From: Bordetella parapertussis
GTDB taxonomy: Bacteria > Pseudomonadota > Gammaproteobacteria > Burkholderiales > Burkholderiaceae_B
Direction: 5' to 3'
Assembly (NCBI GenBank): GCA_945883615.1
Contig: CAMCYB010000016.1
Location: forward strand, 1-36,390
DNA length: 36,390 nucleotides
Shown here: positions 27,291-34,752 of the stretch, piece after piece
Layout of the letters: each line of letters opens with the position of its first letter
How positions within the stretch are numbered: position 1 is the first letter of the stretch
Position numbers and translations under genes: made by a program
Notes under the pieces: generated by a model
Database searches by the model: none
Told to the model about the DNA's origin: nothing
What the model saw: the letters and a program-made list of their open reading frames with translations, nothing else

Positions 27291-28180
27291 TGCGCATTCA
27301 AGTTGAGCACGATACGATTTATCAATATTATCAACCCGTTGAGCTGGCTCATCACTTGGCATACTTGCAGCCGCTCAGTAAAGGTTGGCAGCAAGTTATT
27401 CAGGCAAGTCTAAACATTACACCGACCCCTGACTTTCAAGTTGTTAATGAAGATGCTTTTGGTAATAAACGCACTTTTTTTAATTTTGTAAAACCTCATC
27501 AAGAACTTATTGTTCGATCAAATTGTGAGGTGTTAACCAAGCCGCGTTACCTTGCTTTTGAGCCGGCTAAAACGACGTTATGGCAAACCGTAAAAAGCGC
27601 CATGATCTACTCGCTTGAGCAGCCTTTTGCGCCCGCGTCAGAGTTTATTTGGCCCAGCCCTTTTGTGCCTTGGTTACGCGACCTGCACGACTATGCCATG
27701 CAATCTTTTACCTTTAATCGCAGTATAGGTGAAGGGCTCGTTGAGTTGAATCAACGTATTTTTCAAGATTTTGTTTATAACCCTCAAGCAACAGAAATTC
27801 ATACACCCCTTGCTGAAGTCTTTACACAACGTGCAGGAGTTTGCCAAGATTTTTCGCACATTATGGTCGGGTGCCTACGCGCGATTGGTTTACCTGCACA
27901 GTACGTTAGCGGCTACTTATTAACCAAGCCACCAGAAGGGCAACCCAAACTACGTGGCGCTGATGCGTCGCACGCTTGGGTTAATGCCTATTGCCCAGGC
28001 GCACCGGGGGGGTGGCTTGAGCTTGACCCCACCAATCAAGCCATCGCTGATCTAGGTTACGTACGACTGGCCTATGGCCGTGATTTTGGGGATGTGTCGC
28101 CCTTGCGCGGTTTAATTCGTGGCGGTGGTGCTCACTCATTAAGAATAGAAGTCACGTCGCAAGAGATCGAATTGACCTGA
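27287..28180 (+). CDS. Transglutaminase-like cysteine protease/amidase (COG1305)
   Basis: A 297-residue protein of the bacterial transglutaminase-like superfamily. The N-terminal beta domain (about 1-95, IQVEHDTIYQYYQPVELAHH) and catalytic core are complete. The likely catalytic triad is Cys186 (RAGVCQDFSH), His229 (ASHAWV) and Asp247 (LELDPTN). It has no signal peptide, so it is cytosolic, like its partners. In such gene sets it is thought to cleave or rearrange amide bonds made by the ATP-grasp partner; this is inference from gene neighbourhoods, not experiment. Two adjacent ATG codons (27287 and 27290) can serve as start, the first overlapping the fused gene's stop. Confidence 0.93.
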   Translation: MMRIQVEHDTIYQYYQPVELAHHLAYLQPLSKGWQQVIQASLNITPTPDFQVVNEDAFGNKRTFFNFVKPHQELIVRSNCEVLTKPRYLAFEPAKTTLWQTVKSAMIYSLEQPFAPASEFIWPSPFVPWLRDLHDYAMQSFTFNRSIGEGLVELNQRIFQDFVYNPQATEIHTPLAEVFTQRAGVCQDFSHIMVGCLRAIGLPAQYVSGYLLTKPPEGQPKLRGADASHAWVNAYCPGAPGGWLELDPTNQAIADLGYVRLAYGRDFGDVSPLRGLIRGGGAHSLRIEVTSQEIELT

Positions 28181-28185
28181 TCAGA

Positions 28186-28530
28186 ATGATGACAAAAATC
28201 ACGAACCCAAAATTTTATTTAATCACTCTAAGCTTTGTATGCGTGCTAATGGCTGGGTGTCAAAACAATGTTTATTATCATCAATCACCCAATCGACATG
28301 TCATTGTTTTAGAGGGGCAACGTATGAGTGTGCTTAAACTGAACGATGGCACATGGGAAGTGGCCGGAGGTCATGTGAGCTGGTCTGAAGAGGCACCGGC
28401 TTTAATTGATAGACAGTTACAAGCGATTACGTTGGTGTCAGGCTGTACAGTTGTGAAATCAACGGTATTTGAAGCAGCCGATAACAAGCCCCCTAGGCTC
28501 ATTGCGCAAGTGAAGTGTAAAGATGACTGA
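28186..28530 (+). CDS. Small putative lipoprotein
   Basis: A 114-residue protein with an N-terminal hydrophobic segment and a lipobox LMAG-C (Cys25), so it should be lipidated and exported; residue 26 is Gln, compatible with outer-membrane sorting. The mature part (about 90 residues) has two cysteines (SGCTVVKST and QVKCKDD) that could form a disulfide. I recognise no family. It begins 5 bp after the transglutaminase stop and could be co-transcribed with it, although an envelope protein beside cytosolic enzymes is not an obvious partner. Confidence 0.72.
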   Translation: MMTKITNPKFYLITLSFVCVLMAGCQNNVYYHQSPNRHVIVLEGQRMSVLKLNDGTWEVAGGHVSWSEEAPALIDRQLQAITLVSGCTVVKSTVFEAADNKPPRLIAQVKCKDD

Positions 28531-28550
28531 TTTGCCTTGTATAAATAACG

Positions 28551-28606
28551 ATAAATGAATAACGATAAATGAATAACGATAAATGAATAACGACAAATGA
28601 ATGACG
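28551..28606 (+). repeat. 14-bp tandem repeat forming overlapping mini-ORFs
   Basis: The unit ATAAATGAATAACG occurs three times exactly (28551-28592) and once with two changes (28593-28606), with a shortened copy just before (28541-28550). Each unit contains an ATG that opens a five-codon frame MNNDK, and each TGA stop overlaps the next ATG as ATGA. The frames start at 28555, 28569 and 28583. The last ATG, 28597, begins the following gene with the similar MNDD. Confidence 0.85.
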
Positions 28607-28902
28607 ACAGACAAATATTTGTGCCGCCTTCGTTTATTGCCCTATTTGTACCGCCAGGCAAAATTAAACCCATCGCGCCGCGCGAAGAAATTGAAACCCG
28701 ATACGATTATTGTGAAGACCTCGCTCAATTGCTTTTTGATCAAATGCGCGACAAAATGGCAGAGAACGGCATACCCGTTGATATGGCCTTATCTCGCATA
28801 ACCCCCGTATTAAGTGACCCGAGTTTAAATTTAAGTGAAGCTGAGTCGGCATGGGTGTTTTCGCGTTTAACTGAATTATTGGAGCCTTTCTCATGCCTCT
28901 AA
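28597..28902 (+). CDS. Small conserved hypothetical protein
   Basis: A 101-residue, acidic, probably cytosolic protein. Its outline (IFVPPSFIALFVPPGKIKP, a CEDLAQ segment, then a helical C terminus ending LSEAESAWVFSRLTELLEP) matches a small Burkholderiales family that databases sometimes label as an ATPase with chaperone activity. No P-loop or other nucleotide site is visible, so I do not accept that name. The start at 28597 is the last of a chain of repeated ATG codons in the 14-bp repeat. The end overlaps the next gene by 10 bp, so it is co-translated with the cysteine-synthase-like enzyme. Confidence 0.78.
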   Translation: MNDDRQIFVPPSFIALFVPPGKIKPIAPREEIETRYDYCEDLAQLLFDQMRDKMAENGIPVDMALSRITPVLSDPSLNLSEAESAWVFSRLTELLEPFSCL

Positions 28903-29954
28903 ACCATCGTGTTTGGGTTGATCAAGCTATTCGAAAAATTGAAGCAGATTACTTGCGCTCAGCTGATACACATCTTGTGCCAATTCAGTTGCCAGCCCCT
29001 TTGCATCACCCCAATATTGATATTTATTTTAAAGATGAATCAACGCACCCAACGGGTAGTTTGAAGCATCGACTGGCACGATCACTTTTTCTATATGCGT
29101 TATGCAACGGTTGGGTTAAAAAAGACACCACAATTGTGGAAGCCTCATCGGGTTCAACAGCCATCAGCGAAGCTTATTTTGCAAGATTATTGGGCTTACC
29201 TTTCATAGCCGTGGTACCACAAGGCACAGCACAATATAAATGCGATCTGATACGTTTCTACGGTGGGCAAGTTCACTTTGTTGAGCAGGCTAACCAAGTA
29301 CACCACGCCGCCACAACCCTAGCGCAAGAGACGGGCGGGCATTTTATGAACCAGTTTTTATATGCAGAACGCGCGACTGATTGGCGTGGTAATAACAATA
29401 TTGCTGAATCAGTTTTTGCTCAAATGCGCGGCGAACGTTTTCCCCTGCCTACTTGGGTGGTTGTGGGTGCGGGTACGGGGGGGACGTCTGCCACCTTTGG
29501 TCGGTTTGTTCGTTACCAACGATATGCAACACAAGTCGCCGTGGTTGACCCAGAATTTTCAGTGTTTACAGCCTATCACCAAACCGGTGATACAACCCTG
29601 CAATCACCTCGAGGTAGCCGTATTGAAGGCATTGGTCGACCATGTGTTGAAGCGTCTTTTATTCGAACTGCAGTTGACCGTATCTTACCCATACCTGATC
29701 TTGATTCAATTGCTGCCATGCGCATTCTGTCAACTTGGCTGGGACGACACGTTGGCCCATCAACCGGTACCAATTTGATGGGCGTGTTGCGTTTAAGCCA
29801 AGACATGGCTGAAAATAATCAACAAGGTAGTATTGTGACCTTGCTATGTGACGCCGGTAATCGATATGAACATTTGTACGATGACGCGTGGATAGAAAAA
29901 AACTTTGGGCCGGGCTTGAATGAGCGCATACAAAAGATTTCAAGTGGACTCTAG
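28893..29954 (+). CDS. PLP-dependent cysteine synthase family enzyme
   Basis: A fold-type II pyridoxal-phosphate enzyme of 353 residues, related to cysteine synthase and cystathionine beta-synthase. The PLP lysine is in TGSLKHRLA (about 51-59), the substrate loop is EASSGSTAISEA (about 86-97), and the phosphate-cup loop is GAGTGGTSATFGR (about 191-203). The C-terminal CDAGNRY is also family-like. It is longer than CysK/CysM and has SSGSTAIS where they have TSGNTG, so its substrate need not be O-acetylserine. It overlaps the small gene before it by 10 bp. The convergent sulfurtransferase ends 30 bp away, and both handle sulfur compounds. Confidence 0.88.
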   Translation: MPLNHRVWVDQAIRKIEADYLRSADTHLVPIQLPAPLHHPNIDIYFKDESTHPTGSLKHRLARSLFLYALCNGWVKKDTTIVEASSGSTAISEAYFARLLGLPFIAVVPQGTAQYKCDLIRFYGGQVHFVEQANQVHHAATTLAQETGGHFMNQFLYAERATDWRGNNNIAESVFAQMRGERFPLPTWVVVGAGTGGTSATFGRFVRYQRYATQVAVVDPEFSVFTAYHQTGDTTLQSPRGSRIEGIGRPCVEASFIRTAVDRILPIPDLDSIAAMRILSTWLGRHVGPSTGTNLMGVLRLSQDMAENNQQGSIVTLLCDAGNRYEHLYDDAWIEKNFGPGLNERIQKISSGL

Positions 29955-29982
29955 ATCAGTGGCCATTAGAACAGTGGCTATA
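29953..29982. repeat. 15-bp imperfect tandem repeat between convergent genes
   Basis: AGATCAGTGGCCATT (29953-29967) is followed by AGAACAGTGGCTATA (29968-29982). The copies differ at three positions. They fill the 30-bp gap between the cysteine-synthase-like gene and the convergent sulfurtransferase gene. No terminator hairpin is seen. Confidence 0.55.
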
Positions 29983-29984
29983 GA

Positions 29985-30848
29985 TCACTCAGGGCCCGTT
30001 GCAACCTCTGCGCCCTCTTGCGCGCACCACTCGCTCCAAGAGCCGGGGTAGAGCAAGGCACCTGAAATACCCGCCACTTCAAACGCCAGTAGATTGTGGC
30101 AAGCAGTTACACCCGAACCGCATTGCATGATGACATCAGCCCCAGAGCGGTTAGCAATTAATGATTCAAACGCTTTGCGTAGCGCTTCAGGTGATTTAAA
30201 TAAACCCGTTTCATTAAGGTTGAGTCTGAAAACATGATTGATTGCACCGGGTATATGGCCACCAATTGGGTCAAGCGTTTCGTTTTCACCTCTGAAGCGA
30301 TCAGCACCCCGAGCATCAATCAACACATGTCGCTTTGACTTTAAATTTGCTTTGACGTCGGCATAGTTAACTGTACTCACCAGAGGTGGCAAAGCAGAAA
30401 ACGACCCTTTCTGCGGTTTAGCGGGGGCCTTGTCAGTACAAGGTAGCCCAGCAGCTTGCCAGGCTTGAATGCCACCATCAAGTACGGCGACAGCACTGTG
30501 ACCTAACCAACGCATCAACCACCAAAGACGAGCCGCATACATACCCCCTGCGTTGTCATAAGCGATGATTTGCGTATCATCATCAGCACCAAGTAGACGC
30601 ATGGCTTGTACCAGTTGCGCTCGATCAGGTAGCGGGTGACGACCATTTTTACCTGTTCGTTCGCCACTTAAGCTGTCGTCTAAAGAGATGAAGTGAGAGC
30701 CAGGTATGTGCGCCGCGTTGTAGGCTTGCCTGCCTGCCGACGGGTTAGATAACTCATGACTGCAGTCAAGCACCAACAGACGACCTGGTTCGCTAGCCAG
30801 TAAAGTTGATAGCGTCTGAACATCAATGATGGTAGTTAAGGGGTTCAT
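29985..30848 (-). CDS. sseA: 3-mercaptopyruvate-type sulfurtransferase (two-rhodanese)
   Basis: A 287-residue enzyme with two rhodanese domains. The N-terminal domain holds the ERTGKNGRHPLP stretch (about 62-73) and lacks a catalytic cysteine. The C-terminal domain carries the active loop CGSGVTA with Cys243. That loop is typical of 3-mercaptopyruvate sulfurtransferase, whereas thiosulfate sulfurtransferases usually have CRKGVTA. It should move sulfur from mercaptopyruvate, produced from cysteine, to acceptors such as thioredoxin. No signal peptide is visible, so it is cytosolic. It diverges from a MocR-type regulator and may be its target. Confidence 0.9.
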   Translation of the reverse strand: MNPLTTIIDVQTLSTLLASEPGRLLVLDCSHELSNPSAGRQAYNAAHIPGSHFISLDDSLSGERTGKNGRHPLPDRAQLVQAMRLLGADDDTQIIAYDNAGGMYAARLWWLMRWLGHSAVAVLDGGIQAWQAAGLPCTDKAPAKPQKGSFSALPPLVSTVNYADVKANLKSKRHVLIDARGADRFRGENETLDPIGGHIPGAINHVFRLNLNETGLFKSPEALRKAFESLIANRSGADVIMQCGSGVTACHNLLAFEVAGISGALLYPGSWSEWCAQEGAEVATGPE

Positions 30849-30872
30849 ATGTCTGTTGCCTTTGTCTTGTGA

Positions 30873-30912
30873 CTATACTGGCATCATACGCAATAATTTT
30901 TGTTTGCTATAC
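30873..30912. promoter_or_regulatory. Candidate MocR operator: CTATAC direct repeat
   Basis: CTATAC occurs at 30873-30878 and again at 30907-30912 in the same direction, 34 bp apart, inside the gap between sseA and the divergent MocR-type gene. MocR/GabR regulators are known to bind pairs of directly repeated short sites about three helical turns apart. The match is short and could be chance. Confidence 0.35.
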
Positions 30913-30954
30913 CTAAAATATGATTGTTTTTAAAAAATGAGAGGCGCTCGTTAT

Positions 30955-32472
30955 ATGCATGACGCCATGTGGAAACAGCTTTTCGCGCAATCTTCAAGAC
31001 CGCACCTGAGTTTGCAAGGTCAAATTCGAGAAATGCTGGTAACCGCCATCTTAAATGGCATCTTGTCACCCGGTGCGGCTGTCGCATCGAGCCGCGAAAT
31101 GGCTGAACAACTTGGGGTCGGCCGTATCACAGTGGTTTTAGCCTACCAGCAGTTAAGCGATGAGGGCTTTTTGGTTTCGCGCGAAAGGCGTGGTCATTTT
31201 GTGAGTGATGACATACTGAAGGGCACAATACTTAAAAAAACGGGCGATCACAGTTATCAAAAAAATCAACCCAATCCCTCGCCACAACCAACAAAAAAAA
31301 TAAGCCAAACCGATTGGTATAAACGCTTTTGCCTGCACCCATCACAACAACGCAGTATTGTTAAACCCGCTGATTGGCAACAATACCCTTTTCCCTTTCT
31401 GTACGGTCAACTTGATCAAGCCTTGTTCCCTACGGCCGCATGGCGTGAAAGCTGCAGTAAAACTTTAAGTGTGCTTGACATAAAAGAGTGGGCACCCGAC
31501 CTGATTACGCGTGATGATGCTTCACTCGTTGAACAAATTAGAACCAAAATATTGCCTCGCAGAGGCGTTTGGGCCGGTGCCGATGAACTCATGGTGACTG
31601 TCGGTGCGCAGCACGCGTTGTACATGGTGGCCGACTTACTGGTTAGATCAAAAACCCGGGTAGGTATTGAAGACCCCGGCTACCCAGATGCACGTAATAT
31701 TTTTACAAGCCGTACGCAAAAAGTCGTGCCACTGCCGATTGGCCCATGCGGTCTAATCGTTCATGAAGGCTTAAAGCAATTTGATTATTTATATACAACC
31801 CCAAGTCATCAGTGCCCAACGGGTGTCACCATGCCGCTCGCGCAGCGAGAGCAATTACTTGATTTAGCAAACCGCCATGATTTGATTATTATTGAAGACG
31901 ATTATGAAAGTGAAAATAGCTTTGAAGGTGAGCCCATACCAGCATTAAAAAGCTTAGATCAAAATGACCGCGTGATTTATATTGGTAGCCTCACTAAAAG
32001 CCTGGCACCGGGCTTACGAATTGGTTTTATCGTAGCAGCACCACAGTTGATTGAAGAACTCAGAGCGTTACGCCGTCTCATGCTCAGACACCCTTCAACT
32101 TTTATACAGCGCACGTTGGCTTTGTTTATTTCGCTGGGCCATAATGACTCACAACTTAGACGCATTGCCTCTGCCCAAAAAGAGCGACATGCCTTATTAA
32201 TACAAGCACTCAATCGATACGCCCCACAATGTACGGTTGTGCCCGTGAGTGGGGGTGGTTCGTGTTGGTTGCGTTTACCTGACTCTGTTGATGCGATAAC
32301 ACTGGGCATTGAGGCGGCAAAAGTGGGCGTTTTAATTGAACCAGGTCATGTATTTTTTATGGCGCACAAACCGCCAGGTCAGTTTGTACGATTAGGCTAC
32401 CAGTCAATACCGGCATTAGCGATTGATGAAGGTATTAAAAGACTGGCACAAACAATTGATGCACTGAATTAA
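30955..32472 (+). CDS. MocR-family transcriptional regulator (GntR HTH fused to aminotransferase domain)
   Basis: A 505-residue regulator with an N-terminal winged helix of the GntR family (about 10-78, with SREMAEQLGVGRITVVLAYQ). A fold-type I aminotransferase-like domain follows (about 130-505). The PLP lysine is expected in GSLTKSLAPGLRIGF, and the aspartate contacting the ring is in IEDDYESE. Such proteins usually sense PLP or an amino compound and regulate a divergent gene. I choose ATG 30955, because GAGG at 30941-30944 is properly spaced; ATG 30937 would add six residues and has none. Candidate targets are sseA or itself. The exact ligand (PdxR-like or GabR-like) cannot be told. Confidence 0.9.
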   Translation: MHDAMWKQLFAQSSRPHLSLQGQIREMLVTAILNGILSPGAAVASSREMAEQLGVGRITVVLAYQQLSDEGFLVSRERRGHFVSDDILKGTILKKTGDHSYQKNQPNPSPQPTKKISQTDWYKRFCLHPSQQRSIVKPADWQQYPFPFLYGQLDQALFPTAAWRESCSKTLSVLDIKEWAPDLITRDDASLVEQIRTKILPRRGVWAGADELMVTVGAQHALYMVADLLVRSKTRVGIEDPGYPDARNIFTSRTQKVVPLPIGPCGLIVHEGLKQFDYLYTTPSHQCPTGVTMPLAQREQLLDLANRHDLIIIEDDYESENSFEGEPIPALKSLDQNDRVIYIGSLTKSLAPGLRIGFIVAAPQLIEELRALRRLMLRHPSTFIQRTLALFISLGHNDSQLRRIASAQKERHALLIQALNRYAPQCTVVPVSGGGSCWLRLPDSVDAITLGIEAAKVGVLIEPGHVFFMAHKPPGQFVRLGYQSIPALAIDEGIKRLAQTIDALN

Positions 32473-32514
32473 CGCACTGAAATAAGCTCGCTCAGGCGCT
32501 AGATCTCATCAGAA

Positions 32515-32541
32515 AAGTGTTTCAGACGTACTTATTTTTTT
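32515..32541 (+). terminator. Weak terminator after the MocR-type gene
   Basis: AAGTGT (32515-32520) can pair with GTACTT (32528-32533) using two wobble pairs, and seven T residues follow at 32535-32541. The stem is weak, but the T run is good and it lies 43 bases after the stop, before the convergent dctM gene. Confidence 0.35.
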
Positions 32542-32569
32542 GCAAGTTGAGCGCAGAGCAAAAATTGAC

Positions 32570-33910
32570 TTAATAGCCCATCAGTTTAGGTAACCATAAA
32601 GACAATTGTGGAAAGAAGGCAATCAAAATCACCGTGAAAGATGACACCAATACGAAAGGCCAAACTTTTGCCACAATGCGTTCGACTGATTCCCCCCCAA
32701 TACCCGACGCAACAAAGATATTTTCACCTAATGGTGGGGTTTGAAAGCCAATCGATAAAGCACAAATCAAGACAATGCCCACGTGCGTCGGGTCTGCCCC
32801 CATCAAGAACATGATCGGTAACAACACGGGCACTAAAATCATAATGGCCGCAAGCGTTTCCATAAACATACCAACAAAAAGCAGAAACAAAATAATTAAC
32901 AACCAAATGATGTAAATGCTGTCAGTCATGCTAAGTAACGATTCAGCTAAAGCCCCGGGCATGCGTGTTTCAACTAACAGGCGACCAAAAGCGGTTGCTG
33001 TAAATAAAATAAGTAATACGCGACCGGTTATCCAGGTGGTGGTTCGAAGCGCTGCCGTGGCTGCTTTAAATTTAACCTCACGGTGAATAAAGATACCGAC
33101 AAACAAGGTGTAGAAAATTGCCACAATGGCAGACTCAGTTGGGGTAAAAAGACCCGTGTAAATGCCACCTAAAATGATCACAGGTGCCAGCATTGACCAA
33201 ATGCCGCGCCTCAATGCCACTTTAAGGTCTTTACCCGACCAACTATCTGACAAACCACGATACCCTTTTTGACGTGAAATAATATAATTTACAGCGATCA
33301 AGCCTGCGGCCATCAACAACCCAGGTACGACGCCTGCTACAAATAGTTTGGGAATAGACACCGAGTCAAACTGACCAAACTGCGCAATCGCTTCGGGTGG
33401 CGCAGTCATGCCCATGGCTGATATACCAAAAATCACCATCGGTATTGAGGGCGGAATAATAATACCTAAGCCGCCTGATGAAGCAGTCAACGCAGACGCG
33501 TAAGCCTTGTCATATGAGCGCTTGGTCATGGCTGGAATCATCAACATACCCACAGCCGCGGTGGTAGCTGGGCCAGAGCCTGAAATGGCCCCAAAGAAAA
33601 GGCAAGCCAAAATTGTGGCGGCACCTAGGCCACCAGTCATAGGACCTGCCAATGATTCAGCAATATCGACTAACCGCTTAGAAATACCAGCAGTTTCCAT
33701 CAAGGCACCGGCTAAAACAAAAGCGGGTAAAGCCATCAAGGGAAAACTACCCACTGAGGTAAAGGCCATTTGCACCAGCGTGATGGGGTTTTTACCCAGT
33801 ACTAAAAAAGCGAGCATCGCTGCGCCGCCCAAAGCCACCGAGATGGGTGTACCAAGCAACAGCAGTATAAAAAAACCGCCAAACAGTAGTTCAGCTACAA
33901 ATGTGTCCAT
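32570..33910 (-). CDS. dctM: TRAP transporter large permease subunit DctM
   Basis: The large membrane subunit of a tripartite ATP-independent periplasmic transporter; 446 residues, hydrophobic throughout and fitting about 12 helices. Family loops are plain: FFGAISGSGPATTAAVGMLMIPAM (about 107-130), SSGGLGIIIPPSIPMVIFGI (about 144-163) and the C-terminal FQTPPLGENIFVASGI (about 388-403). The start ATG 33910 follows AAGAGAAGAG. It lies 19 bp after dctQ and ends the operon NTF2-like, dctP, dctQ, dctM. The transport is driven by an ion gradient; the substrate, probably an organic acid, is set by DctP. Confidence 0.94.
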   Translation of the reverse strand: MDTFVAELLFGGFFILLLLGTPISVALGGAAMLAFLVLGKNPITLVQMAFTSVGSFPLMALPAFVLAGALMETAGISKRLVDIAESLAGPMTGGLGAATILACLFFGAISGSGPATTAAVGMLMIPAMTKRSYDKAYASALTASSGGLGIIIPPSIPMVIFGISAMGMTAPPEAIAQFGQFDSVSIPKLFVAGVVPGLLMAAGLIAVNYIISRQKGYRGLSDSWSGKDLKVALRRGIWSMLAPVIILGGIYTGLFTPTESAIVAIFYTLFVGIFIHREVKFKAATAALRTTTWITGRVLLILFTATAFGRLLVETRMPGALAESLLSMTDSIYIIWLLIILFLLFVGMFMETLAAIMILVPVLLPIMFLMGADPTHVGIVLICALSIGFQTPPLGENIFVASGIGGESVERIVAKVWPFVLVSSFTVILIAFFPQLSLWLPKLMGY

Positions 33911-33929
33911 GTCTCTTCTCTTGCAGTCT

Positions 33930-34475
33930 TTAAGCTTGTTTAGCTGACTGTTGTTTTAATTTTTCTAATACAGCGGTTTCTGGGTCAACTTGTTTAACAC
34001 CCAAAAAGAGGGTGGCATATAGATTGATCAAGATACGAATAGTCATCAATGAAAATGCAATGGGTAAAATCATGTACAAATACTTCATGGGTACGCCTAG
34101 CGTTTGTGACTTCCAAAAGGCATTCATAAAAACAAAAATAAACTGATAACTTAAGTAAACAAAATAAACGTTAAAGGCAACCCAAATGAGGTCAGATAGA
34201 ACCAAAGAATACTTACCAACCCATGCGGGAAAGTATTTAAACTGAAATGTCACGCGGTTGTGGGCTGACATTTTGGTAGCCACAACAGCACCCAGGTAGG
34301 CAAACCACACAAACATATATGTAGATAATTCCTCGCTCCAAGCGAGAGAGTGATTAAAAACCTGACGAGCAATAATCTGTGCAAATAACAGCACTACAAA
34401 ACTGGCTAGCAAAATTTCACAAACCACCGTTTCGACGTTATTTAGTTTTTTAAGAACGAAATGAATTCTCGTCAT
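33930..34475 (-). CDS. dctQ: TRAP transporter small permease subunit DctQ
   Basis: The small membrane subunit of the same TRAP system, 181 residues with four predicted helices (about 18-37, 49-67, 93-115 and 133-155). The block FNHSLAWSEELSTYMFVWFAYLGA (about 40-63) is characteristic of DctQ. Start ATG 34475 follows AGGAG with about 9 bases of spacing. It is separated from dctP by 277 bp with several hairpins, unlike the tight dctQ-dctM junction. A Lys/Gln-rich C terminus is cytosolic. Confidence 0.92.
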   Translation of the reverse strand: MTRIHFVLKKLNNVETVVCEILLASFVVLLFAQIIARQVFNHSLAWSEELSTYMFVWFAYLGAVVATKMSAHNRVTFQFKYFPAWVGKYSLVLSDLIWVAFNVYFVYLSYQFIFVFMNAFWKSQTLGVPMKYLYMILPIAFSLMTIRILINLYATLFLGVKQVDPETAVLEKLKQQSAKQA

Positions 34476-34611
34476 GGCGATTTGCTCCTGATGAGTTATC
34501 GCAACACGCTGTTAAAGCCTGTTGAGTGACGTCACAAATGAGTTGCATGTAATAGGGTCATGCAAAAATGCTTTGCCCTATACATGTTAGTGACAGACCT
34601 GTAAAAAAGAA

Positions 34612-34649
34612 GCACTGACTTTTTTACTTAAAAAAAGTCAAGTCAGTGC
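34612..34649 (-). terminator. Terminator or attenuator hairpin between dctP and dctQ
   Basis: GCACTGACT (34612-34620) and AGTCAGTGC (34641-34649) are perfect 9-bp arms. On the minus strand TTCTTTTTT follows the stem, giving a good intrinsic terminator. A rival 10-bp stem (34616-34625 with 34631-34640) overlaps it. It lies in the 277-bp gap downstream of dctP, where partial termination would reduce permease relative to binding protein. Confidence 0.65.
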
Positions 34650-34691
34650 ATTCCGCGTTAACTGAGTTAATTAAGTTAAATCATTTGGTAC

Positions 34692-34710
34692 CACTCACTT
34701 TACATGAGTG
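34692..34710 (-). other. Small inverted repeat in the dctP-dctQ gap
   Basis: CACTCA (34692-34697) pairs with TGAGTG (34705-34710), with a 7-base loop. It is one of three hairpins in the 277-bp gap and probably protects the 3' end of the dctP message. No T run follows on the minus strand. Confidence 0.45.
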
Positions 34711-34730
34711 ACCCAAAAATTAGAAGACTC

Positions 34731-34752
34731 ATCGTTTAAAGAGCTAAACGAT
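34731..34752 (-). other. Hairpin directly after the dctP stop
   Basis: ATCGTTTA (34731-34738) and TAAACGAT (34745-34752) are perfect 8-bp arms with a 6-base loop, abutting the dctP stop codon. On the minus strand GAGTCTTC follows, then ATTTTT. It may stop 3'-end decay of the dctP message, or act with the stronger hairpin further on. Confidence 0.55.

Noticed and set aside
28541..28610. CRISPR-like repeat array
   Set aside because: Units are 14 bp and directly adjacent with no spacers, so this is a simple tandem repeat.
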